DNA of 13,931 nucleotides, from NCBI GenBank assembly GCA_023139255.1, contig JAGLNY010000124.1, positions 1 through 13,931 on the forward strand, given 5' to 3'. Shown piece after piece: positions 6,787 through 13,831 of the stretch (the stretch's first letter is position 1; the number at the start of each line of letters is the position of its first letter). The notes below the pieces were generated by a model, which did no database searches, was not told the origin of the DNA, and saw only the letters and a list, made by a program, of their open reading frames with translations. A program made the translations under genes and the position numbers. This DNA is from Spirochaetales bacterium (GTDB lineage: Bacteria > Spirochaetota > Spirochaetia > JABMQR01).

Positions 6787-8303
6787 GTAGGGCAAATAAG
6801 TCACTTTACAGGGGAAAGATTAACCCGAAAAAAACCCGTCAATGGGGAAAACCCGGGGTTGATCTTAAACCGGACGGAAAGACTATTTGCCTAATCCTTG
6901 AGGGAGCGTATCCCTATGTTGCAGGGGGGGTGTCTTCCTGGCTCCAGCAAATGATAACACGAATGAAAAATTTTCGGTTCAAGATACTGACAGTTATGGC
7001 ATCCGATGAGAAAGAGCTGGAGATTAAATATACATTTCCGGATAATATAATTGAATTTAGAACTATTTTTCTCTATAGCTACCTGGATGTTAAGCAGGAA
7101 CGCTTCAGAAAAAAACTTATCCTTACTACCGAGGAGAGGGAACAACTTCGTAAATTTATTCTTTTTGATACAAACGTCGACTGGGATATGATAACAGATA
7201 TAATATGCCGGGAAGATAAAATCGGGAACACTGTTGATTTTCTCATGAGTTATGACTTTTTTGATGAACTTGTGGTTCTTTACAATACAAAATATCAGGG
7301 TGAGGGATTTAATATATTTTTCTGGACTTTCCGATCCATGCTGGCAACGTTAATCTGCGTTATGCAGCAGTCGATGCCGGAGGCGGATCTGTATCATGCC
7401 ATATCAACAGGTTATGCCGGCCTTATGGGACTTATTGCAAAAAATTCCTATAAAAAACCGTTTCTCCTTACTGAGCATGGGATTTATGCAAGGGAAAGGG
7501 AGGAGGAGCTCCTGAAAGCTGATTGGGTAAAAGGAGTATATAAACATCTCTGGATTGATTATTTCTATTTTTTATCTGTAGGGGCATATAAAACTGCGAA
7601 TAAAACCATAGCTCTTTTTGAACACAATAAAGATATTCAGGTATCCCTGGGAGTAAACCCGAAAAAAGCCCTTGTTATACCCAACGGAGTAGATGACAGT
7701 ACCTTCCCAAAGCACAAAGATGATCATCCAGGAATTAATATTGGGGCTATCCTTCGCGTAGTGCCGATTAAAGATGTTAAGACGTTGATACGTGCATTTA
7801 ATTTTGTAGTCAAAGCTTTTCCAGATGCAAGGCTCCTGCTCATCGGGCCGGCGGAAGAGGATGAGGAGTATGCAAAAGAGTGCGTAAACCTGATTGATGA
7901 CCTGGGATTAAATGATTTTATTATCTTTACCGGCCGTGTTAATATTAAGGAATATATGCCTAAAATTGATATTGTGGTGCTGACTTCAATATCTGAAGCC
8001 CAGCCATTGGTTATATTGGAAGCGTATGCCTGTGCAACATCAGTTGTAGCAACGGATGTCGGTTCATGCCGCGAGCTTGTGGAAGGGTCTAATGATGAAT
8101 TTGGTATGGGCGGGATAATAACAAAACCAGTTTCGCCAAAAGAGACTGCTGAGGCGATCATGAAGCTGTGTGCTGATCCCGAACTAAGAAAAGAATATGG
8201 GATGAACGGACTGGCAAGAATACGGAAAATGTACAACAGTACGACTGTTTTCAGGACCTATGCAAGAACATATGAACAAATTTTAGAGGATGCAACGTTT
8301 TAA
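6783..8303 (+). CDS. pelF: PelF, family 4 glycosyltransferase of Pel polysaccharide synthesis
   Basis: PelF is the cytosolic GT-B glycosyltransferase that polymerises Pel, using UDP-activated N-acetylhexosamine. The protein is 506 residues, essentially the length of PelF from P. aeruginosa. The N-terminal Rossmann half opens with LILEGAYPYVAGGVSSWLQQ (residues 38-57), the PelF signature in which the GG turn shapes the donor site. TEHGIYAREREEEL follows at about 230-243. The C-terminal half has the GT4 segments VIPNGVD, RVVPIKDVKTLIRAF and the E(x7)E catalytic motif E405-E413 (EAQPLVILEAYACA). The gene overlaps pelE by 4 nt and its stop TAA shares its last base with the pelG ATG (8303), so the three products are likely made in step. 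Identification is firm. Confidence 0.96.
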   Translation: MSRANKSLYRGKINPKKTRQWGKPGVDLKPDGKTICLILEGAYPYVAGGVSSWLQQMITRMKNFRFKILTVMASDEKELEIKYTFPDNIIEFRTIFLYSYLDVKQERFRKKLILTTEEREQLRKFILFDTNVDWDMITDIICREDKIGNTVDFLMSYDFFDELVVLYNTKYQGEGFNIFFWTFRSMLATLICVMQQSMPEADLYHAISTGYAGLMGLIAKNSYKKPFLLTEHGIYAREREEELLKADWVKGVYKHLWIDYFYFLSVGAYKTANKTIALFEHNKDIQVSLGVNPKKALVIPNGVDDSTFPKHKDDHPGINIGAILRVVPIKDVKTLIRAFNFVVKAFPDARLLLIGPAEEDEEYAKECVNLIDDLGLNDFIIFTGRVNIKEYMPKIDIVVLTSISEAQPLVILEAYACATSVVATDVGSCRELVEGSNDEFGMGGIITKPVSPKETAEAIMKLCADPELRKEYGMNGLARIRKMYNSTTVFRTYARTYEQILEDATF

Positions 8304-10012
8304 TGGCTGGTATTGGTTTTTCACTCAGAAAAATGATGAAAGAGGATGATAACTATGGTACGAAGGTTCGTGCATGGTTTCATACTTCAATTGTAGCTGC
8401 CGGACCCTGGATTATAAGTATTATAACAATCAATATGCTTATGATTTTTTCACGCCAATGGAATGTCCCCTATGCTGAGCGCGAACTTCTTATTGCCGCG
8501 GTTATCTATTCCACACTGTTCTCACAGATTCTTTCCGCACCATTCCAGATGCTGATAACACGGTATATTGCAGACAGGATATATACCAGTGAGTATGCGT
8601 ATATAAAACCTTCATTCTGGGGGCTCAGCCTCTTCATGCTGGTAATAAGCTTAGGACTGGCTATCCTGTTTTATCGCGGCAGCGGACTCCCTGCTGAATT
8701 CGTATATGTAGCTTCAGCATTATTTGTATTGCTGACAATTTTATGGATACTCATGGTCTATCTTTCAACCATGAGGAATTTTAAACTCATTACATTTTCG
8801 AACCTCCTGGGGGCTGTGATCACTTTTGGGGTGATTGTTTTCTTTACACGAAACCCAATTCAGTTTCCTGAAATGCAGGGAGCAACAAACTTGCTTCTCT
8901 CTTACCTGATAGGGATGTTTATTGTCTTTCTTTTCCTGCTGGTAGTGCTCATGTCTGAGTTGGGGGAAGACAACGGAAAAATTTTTCATTTTATCCGCTA
9001 TTTCCATGCGGTTCCCAGTCTCTGGCCTATAGGATTACTCTATACCGCTTCTCTATGGGTTGATAATATAGTTATGTGGTTTTCACCGATCAGCATTCAG
9101 CTATATGGAGTTTACCGATATGCGCCGTTTTATGATGTAGCATCGTTTTATGCATACATTGTAATTTTGCCCTCTATAATGATGTTTATAGTGTTGATTG
9201 AGACCGATTTTTATGTAAAATGCCGGGAGTTTTATCTTGCGGTTATTGAGAATGCCCCATTGAGTGAGCTGAAGGCATTTGCCTCAAGAATGCGTAAATC
9301 ATTGTTTCAGGATGTTCTGAGAACATTTGAGCTGCAGTTATTCGTTTCCCTTCTTGCTATTGCACTTTCCCCTACTTTTTTTCCTATGCTGAACGTCCCG
9401 GAAGCGTCCAGGAGAATCTTTGTTATCTACTCCCTTGGTTCATTGTGTAATGCATTTATTCTCATTTTTCTTCAGGTCCTCCTCTATATAGGTGAAAGAA
9501 ACAGGGCGATGTTCCTGATGGCTGCATTCTTTTTCTCTAATTTGGTTTTTTCCATTATCAGTATGAATATGGGTGAGAGTTTTTATGGTGCGGGCTTCTT
9601 TTTATCCGCATTTCTCACCATGATTGGGGGGGCTCTGTTATCTTATGATAGTTACAACAGGGTTATTAAGCACACATTTATGACACAACCGGTTTTTACC
9701 AGGACAAAAGAGAAGGTTTTTGAAAAACTGGAAAAATGGGTTGATGACAGGATGCTCGCCCGGGACTCTTTTGAGCTGAAATTTCTGCGCAGGAAGCATA
9801 AGCAAAAGACTGCTATGACTAATACCGGTGATACTTATGCTGACAGCAAGCGTGCCTCTTCACACTTCAGGCGATCAAATCCGCTGTCTGCTGTTAATGG
9901 TGCAGAGGATATACGTTACAGGAAAAAAACCTCTGCCGGGATTACCCCGGTGATTGCGACCCGGTCCCAACAGTTTATGCAGAAAAATTATAAATTTATA
10001 AAAAGAAGATGA
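8303..10012 (+). CDS. pelG: PelG, polytopic inner-membrane Pel transporter with long basic C-terminal tail
   Basis: PelG belongs to the polysaccharide transporter branch of the MOP superfamily and moves Pel across the inner membrane together with PelD, PelE and PelF. The N-terminus MAGIGFSLRKMM followed by HTSIVAAGPWIISI is the characteristic PelG opening. About twelve hydrophobic segments follow up to residue 450, matching the roughly 456 residues of PelG in P. aeruginosa. Beyond that is an extra segment of about 110 residues (about 460-569). It starts with an amphipathic, charged part (KEKVFEKLEKWVDDRM) and continues as low-complexity, Lys/Arg/Ser-rich sequence ending KNYKFIKRR. The tail is probably cytosolic and could contact PelF, PelE or the membrane; its role is unknown. 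The stop TGA uses the first base of a foldback repeat. It is the last gene of the + strand pel operon. Confidence 0.95.
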   Translation: MAGIGFSLRKMMKEDDNYGTKVRAWFHTSIVAAGPWIISIITINMLMIFSRQWNVPYAERELLIAAVIYSTLFSQILSAPFQMLITRYIADRIYTSEYAYIKPSFWGLSLFMLVISLGLAILFYRGSGLPAEFVYVASALFVLLTILWILMVYLSTMRNFKLITFSNLLGAVITFGVIVFFTRNPIQFPEMQGATNLLLSYLIGMFIVFLFLLVVLMSELGEDNGKIFHFIRYFHAVPSLWPIGLLYTASLWVDNIVMWFSPISIQLYGVYRYAPFYDVASFYAYIVILPSIMMFIVLIETDFYVKCREFYLAVIENAPLSELKAFASRMRKSLFQDVLRTFELQLFVSLLAIALSPTFFPMLNVPEASRRIFVIYSLGSLCNAFILIFLQVLLYIGERNRAMFLMAAFFFSNLVFSIISMNMGESFYGAGFFLSAFLTMIGGALLSYDSYNRVIKHTFMTQPVFTRTKEKVFEKLEKWVDDRMLARDSFELKFLRRKHKQKTAMTNTGDTYADSKRASSHFRRSNPLSAVNGAEDIRYRKKTSAGITPVIATRSQQFMQKNYKFIKRR

Positions 10013-10158
10013 ATTCAGGCTGTCCCGCAACTATGATTTGGCCTGAATACAAGGCAAAAATCGGCGAAAAAACGCAGTGTACCGCCGGTACATGAGTATT
10101 TTGAGCCGATTTTTAACGCAGTATTAAGGTTAAAGGATGTTGTCAGACAGCCTGAATT
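10012..10158. mobile_element. 147-bp foldback element (MITE/REP-like) between the convergent pel operons
   Basis: The ends are 13-bp perfect inverted repeats AATTCAGGCTGTC (10012-10024) and GACAGCCTGAATT (10146-10158). Inside them is a roughly 20-bp imperfect pairing zone (CAAC, TTT, CCT and AATAC blocks) with several G-T wobbles. Next comes a 10-bp perfect pair AAAAATCGGC (about 10056-10065) with GCCGATTTTT, and at the apex TGTACC-GCC-GGTACA. The whole segment can fold as one long hairpin and has no coding capacity. It can also be read as a 139-bp unit CAGGCTGTC...GACAGCCTG flanked by AATT on both sides, a possible 4-bp target duplication, though AATT is palindromic so this is ambiguous. It abuts or supplies the stop codons of both flanking genes (10010-10012 and 10157-10159), and the A5/T5-bearing stem suits a bidirectional terminator. 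Confidence 0.7.
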
Positions 10159-12025
10159 AGCGGGTCTGGATTATAATATCAGTCTTATTTGCTTCAAGTA
10201 TATAGAGATTATCCCGTTTCAAGGGAGTAATAACCCCGCCGCGAATACTGGATATTGGGGAATCGCACCTGAAATAGAATTTCTGAGGAAGCATCACATT
10301 TTCCAGTTGAATGGTTATGGTGGTATTTTCGCTGCTAGCGTCGTTTTCACGATTTGTATAAAAATGCATGTTTTCATTCTGGATGTATTCATTATATGCT
10401 TCAATATTTGTTTTTGGTTCCAGGAAGGGATAATAGCGGGAGACAGATTTGAACATGTCCTCAAAATCCCTAAAAAGCGGTCCCCACCGCAATATGTCGG
10501 ATTTTTCAGGATCCAGCAGCTCTATTGTGCTGATTGAGTGATTTAGCATGCCGATTTCAGCTGCTCCGTTGGCCATTGCCCAGAGAACACCGGGAGTAAT
10601 TTCATATCCCTGGCTGAAGCTGGGTATATCATATACACCGGGATTGTCCGGGTCAGGTCCAAGCTCCTGAATATCAATTCCATATTGCTGGATTGCATTG
10701 GTATATATTCCGGAAAACACCTTCAGTTCCGGAAAAACTGTGAGAACGGCATCTTTTGTGTAGGATCCTGTAAGATTGAAAGGAGCAGTATACGAGTAGT
10801 AACCAATTTCACCGAAAATTGAATCCAGGGCATCCCTGAGCTTTTCCAGTCCCTCGATCATGCTGGATGAATCTGCCCACAATGATGGATAATGAGTTAG
10901 TACCGGGTTGTTTGTGATTTCCCCGACTGTAGTAAGGGGTGTGTGATTGTATCCCATTATACCCAGTTCCCCTCCTGAAGAACTTAACAATGTACCAAAT
11001 GTTTTGATGGTTTGCAGGTCCTCACTGGTTATATCAGGCAGAGGAGATTTTGTTTCAGAGGTATATGAACCAATGGCCATTCCTGTAAAACTGAGATCGT
11101 ATTTATTCTTCAAGGTCACGAGATCAGACCACCAGATTTCACGATAAAATTTGATATTATCTCTCAGATAATCAGTGTAGATGCTCTCTGTCTGACCCTG
11201 TGGGATGGGGGAGGGCAGATCGTTAATAGTAATAATCTTATCTGCAGTTATGTAGGACAATCCATAATCATTGTTCAGGAGCAGGAGCTGGAGGAGGAGC
11301 CCGCGATTTATTTTGTTCAGAAAAAGCGTACTGTTTGTATAGAGTACCGATCCTTCACCCCAGCTGTTCAGCCAGATAAGCGGGGTCCCGTCGGGTGATT
11401 TTGCTATAGGGGTAATAGAATCATTAAGCATGATATCCAGGCTGGATGATGTTATGAGGGGTGAATCAATGAGCAGTTCATCAAGAATTGGGAAAAATTG
11501 TTTCTGGAACTCAATTCCGATGGAATTTTCAGGAAGGAAACCAAATATTTCCTGAATTCCGGCCATTTTTATGAGTGTTGGATGGGTGGATCTAACTAGT
11601 ATGGATATTTCTGCTCCCCGATAAACGATATTTTCAATATGCTCAATATTTTCCTGTATAATGCTGCCAAGTTCAGCGGCAGCAATTATGATAGTATCCC
11701 CAATTTCAATTTCACGGATTACCAAAGAACTTTCTACGGAATCAATATCAGCAAGAACGTATGACATATGGGAATTACGGAAAATCTGTTGAAGGTGATA
11801 CGCAATCGTATTTGACTCTTCATCCTTTGCTGAATAAAGGACTATATATTGGTCAAAATCCGACGGAATATTCATTGAGGATTTAACGGCTGCATCCGTT
11901 TGTTCAACGTTGTCCGGAGAGTTTGTACGGAAAAATGATGTAAAATTTACAATTTTGAAAGACTGCAGGACAATTCCGGTAATAAGGATGATCAGGACAA
12001 TGATGAGAAACCTGAATTTTATCAT
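10157..12025 (-). CDS. DUF2194-family, membrane-anchored polysaccharide deacetylase-like protein (PelA deacetylase-domain analogue)
   Basis: The 622-residue protein starts with a signal anchor (FRFLIIVLIILITGIVL, residues 4-20) and is otherwise extracytoplasmic. An N-terminal alpha/beta region (about 57-255) resembles a glutamine-amidotransferase-like Rossmann fold. A deacetylase-like barrel follows (about 262-545), with TINDLPSPIP (266-274), FYREIWWSDLVTLKNKYDLS (293-312), ELGIMGYNHTPL (353-364) and SYTAPFNLTG (411-420), then a small C-terminal beta domain. This order matches DUF2194 proteins encoded in Gram-positive pel operons as PelA(DA), which deacetylate Pel. The metal-site region is atypical: Met357 stands where I expect the first His of an HxxxH motif (His361 is kept), and the downstream region around NHSIST lacks the expected His-Pro-Asp-Asp. 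Activity is therefore uncertain. The start overlaps the pelD stop by 4 nt. Confidence 0.72.
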   Translation of the reverse strand: MIKFRFLIIVLIILITGIVLQSFKIVNFTSFFRTNSPDNVEQTDAAVKSSMNIPSDFDQYIVLYSAKDEESNTIAYHLQQIFRNSHMSYVLADIDSVESSLVIREIEIGDTIIIAAAELGSIIQENIEHIENIVYRGAEISILVRSTHPTLIKMAGIQEIFGFLPENSIGIEFQKQFFPILDELLIDSPLITSSSLDIMLNDSITPIAKSPDGTPLIWLNSWGEGSVLYTNSTLFLNKINRGLLLQLLLLNNDYGLSYITADKIITINDLPSPIPQGQTESIYTDYLRDNIKFYREIWWSDLVTLKNKYDLSFTGMAIGSYTSETKSPLPDITSEDLQTIKTFGTLLSSSGGELGIMGYNHTPLTTVGEITNNPVLTHYPSLWADSSSMIEGLEKLRDALDSIFGEIGYYSYTAPFNLTGSYTKDAVLTVFPELKVFSGIYTNAIQQYGIDIQELGPDPDNPGVYDIPSFSQGYEITPGVLWAMANGAAEIGMLNHSISTIELLDPEKSDILRWGPLFRDFEDMFKSVSRYYPFLEPKTNIEAYNEYIQNENMHFYTNRENDASSENTTITIQLENVMLPQKFYFRCDSPISSIRGGVITPLKRDNLYILEANKTDIIIQTR

Positions 12026-13302
12026 TCAATCTCCTCAACTGTTTCTCCCAAGGCATCTTTTATCCGGTCAGTAACAATGGAATAGTTTCCTTTCCCGGTT
12101 GCAGGCAGTAATATTTCAAGAATTTCAGTTTCCTCATCATAACAAACAAAATCCACACTTCTCAGGACTTTTCTCATGGAAAAAACGGTCATCTCAATAT
12201 CTGTATGCAGCATCTTGTATTTACCATAACAATAGGGCAGCCCGTATTTCTCCAGACGGATTTCTTCTTCCTCAAGCTGCATATCAAACTGATTTTTTTT
12301 CAACAGATTAGACCAGCTTACACCGGTCACATTATAGGTTCTGTCAATCTCTATTGCCTGGGATAGAGCTTTGTTAATCCACTCGGATATTACGCAGAAA
12401 ACACTGAAACTGTACTCGGTAATATGCTCAAACTCAATTTCGTCTATATTGATGAGACCAATTACAGTATTATCATCCAGGATAGGGGCACTGAATAACG
12501 GGAAATCCTCATTCTCCTCTTTTGTCCAGCGAACAGGTTTTTTGGATTCTACCAGTTTCAAATATTTAGGTTCATCAACAAATCTGATTGAACTTCTTTT
12601 TCTGCCGTATTCGCCGTAAATAAGTTTGAGGCGTAAATAACCACCGCTCTCAAGGGTGTATATAGCTATCGTCGTTGCCTTTATGAACTTATGGAGAAGT
12701 CCGATTGCCTCTGTATATACTTTCTCGGGGTTAGTTGTCTGAAGGGATGTGGCAATTTCATACAGTGAAAATATGCTATATTCTGATCCTACGATCTGTT
12801 CTTTTAGCTCATTATACATGAATATTGTTCTACGGTAGTCTTCCTCAAGCTTGTTGTACTCTTCAAGTATTTCATTATTTGCTGTCCGCATATTTCTCAC
12901 ATTTCGTGAATAGGTATCCCTGATACGGCCGGTTGTATATCCCGCTGCGAAAAACATAATCGGGAATTTGTAATAGTCAAAGACTTTGAAAAAGAGAACC
13001 AAATCCAGACCGGAATAGAGATAACCTATGATATAGGCTGCTGAAGTAACTAGGGCAGCGGTTAACCCGGACAGGTATCCATGGCGGATTCCAATAAACA
13101 CTGTGATAACCAGAAGGGGGTGCAGATTCATAATCAGGAACCGGTTCTGTATCACCGGGATAAAGAAAAAAAACAGCATCATTGCGATATTAGCCAGGAG
13201 TATCTCAAGCAAAATGCCGGTCAGGGAAGTCATCAAGTCACGTTTTGATTGAAACTCACTACCTGGGAATAGTTTGCTTAGTATTTTTCGCGATGCTGCC
13301 AT
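12022..13302 (-). CDS. pelD: PelD-like membrane c-di-GMP receptor of the Pel synthase
   Basis: PelD activates Pel synthesis when it binds c-di-GMP. This 426-residue protein has the PelD domain order. Four hydrophobic segments lie at about residues 30-52, 62-74, 78-97 and 113-124. A charged coiled-coil stalk follows (about 137-170), then a GAF domain (about 172-318) and a C-terminal degenerate GGDEF domain (about 325-426). The I-site-like motif RSVD is at 381-384 in MRKVLRSVDFVCYDEETEI. The position where GGDEF would stand reads YDEETEI, so the domain should bind c-di-GMP but not make it. The length is close to the 455 residues of P. aeruginosa PelD. It leads the - strand operon, with its stop overlapping the deacetylase-like start (ATGA). 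A -10-like TAGAAT (13309-13314, complement) lies six bases before the ATG and no Shine-Dalgarno is visible, so the mRNA may be leaderless. Confidence 0.92.
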   Translation of the reverse strand: MAASRKILSKLFPGSEFQSKRDLMTSLTGILLEILLANIAMMLFFFFIPVIQNRFLIMNLHPLLVITVFIGIRHGYLSGLTAALVTSAAYIIGYLYSGLDLVLFFKVFDYYKFPIMFFAAGYTTGRIRDTYSRNVRNMRTANNEILEEYNKLEEDYRRTIFMYNELKEQIVGSEYSIFSLYEIATSLQTTNPEKVYTEAIGLLHKFIKATTIAIYTLESGGYLRLKLIYGEYGRKRSSIRFVDEPKYLKLVESKKPVRWTKEENEDFPLFSAPILDDNTVIGLINIDEIEFEHITEYSFSVFCVISEWINKALSQAIEIDRTYNVTGVSWSNLLKKNQFDMQLEEEEIRLEKYGLPYCYGKYKMLHTDIEMTVFSMRKVLRSVDFVCYDEETEILEILLPATGKGNYSIVTDRIKDALGETVEEIE

Positions 13303-13308
13303 ATCGTG

Positions 13309-13337
13309 ATTCTAAAACAAAAAGCCATCTTAATCCA
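13309..13337 (-). promoter_or_regulatory. Candidate pelD promoter with -10 box six bases from the ATG
   Basis: On the - strand a TAGAAT box (complement of 13309-13314) is preceded at 17 nt by TGGATT (complement of 13332-13337), a poor -35 box that might need an activator. The six-base gap from -10 to the start codon is the same as at prs. The -35 match is weak, so the assignment is tentative. Confidence 0.35.
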
Positions 13338-13367
13338 TTACAATCTGCATAAAATAAAAAGACTTAA

Positions 13368-13437
13368 CTGCAGGGGGTATAATTTCTGCAAGGACAAGGA
13401 TGTAAACTGCGCTGGAGTCAGGGATAGTCCCCTGCAG
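13368..13437. repeat. Long-range 9-bp inverted repeat with alternative local hairpin, upstream of pelD
   Basis: CTGCAGGGG (13368-13376) and CCCCTGCAG (13429-13437) are perfect inverted repeats, 52 nt apart. A local hairpin, CAGGGA-TAG-TCCCCTG (about 13420-13434), uses the same right arm, so the two folds exclude each other. On the - strand the outer stem is followed six bases later by a T-rich run (TTTTTATTTT, complement of about 13352-13361), as in a terminator. This could end hicAB transcription before pelD, act as an attenuator, or be the ends of a small repeat element. The remainder of the 193-nt gap (13303-13495) shows no coding potential and no recognised riboswitch. Confidence 0.4.
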
Positions 13438-13495
13438 GAGAAACGACAGGAACAGTGGAGGCATCATATGCTTTGAGCCACGTCTGACCAGAACA

Positions 13496-13831
13496 CTACG
13501 ATTGAATGAGTGCTATCTCATCAATAAGAGCTTTCTCTACTAATTGATTTATTGATATGTGCATACTTTCGGCAGTAACAGCTACATTTCTATGGAGTTC
13601 AGGTGATAGCCGCACATTAAATCTACCAGAATAAGGTTTTTCAGGACTTGCTCCCTCTTCTATGCACCATGCAAGATAATCCTCTATAGACTCCCTAAAA
13701 GCCTTTTCTATCTCTTCAACTGATTTACCCTGAAAAGTAATAACGTCGCGCGTATTCATTACTTCACCATGAAATAGTTTTGCATCTGAGTCATATACAA
13801 CATTACCACTATATCCCTTATATTTCATCAT
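13496..13831 (-). CDS. hicB: HicB-family antitoxin
   Basis: This is a type II antitoxin of 111 residues that neutralises the HicA mRNA-interferase and autoregulates the operon by binding DNA. The N-terminal half has the partial RNase-H-like HicB fold (YSGNVVYDSDAKLFHGEV, then ITFQGKSVEEIEKAFRESIEDYL). The C-terminal part (about residues 69-108, starting GRFNVRLSPELH and continuing to INQLVEKAL) is a ribbon-helix-helix DNA-binding domain. AGGAG (complement of 13839-13843) precedes the ATG at 13831 at good spacing; a second ATG follows at once at 13828. The hicA stop overlaps the start (ATGATG), as is usual for a coupled toxin-antitoxin pair. Confidence 0.9.
   Translation of the reverse strand: MMKYKGYSGNVVYDSDAKLFHGEVMNTRDVITFQGKSVEEIEKAFRESIEDYLAWCIEEGASPEKPYSGRFNVRLSPELHRNVAVTAESMHISINQLVEKALIDEIALIQS

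Noticed and set aside
7724..8236. Long antisense open frame inside pelF.
   Set aside because: It is a shadow of the pelF reading frame with no recognisable domain or ribosome binding site; pelF itself is strongly supported by motifs.
10012..10158. CRISPR-like or simple Rho-independent terminator for the convergent pel genes.
   Set aside because: There are no direct repeat-spacer units, and the nested 147-bp symmetry far exceeds a normal terminator, so a foldback element is the better description even if it also terminates transcription.
13303..13495. Possible c-di-GMP riboswitch upstream of pelD.
   Set aside because: I looked for GEMM-type conserved blocks on both strands and found none. 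The candidate promoter also leaves almost no 5' UTR.
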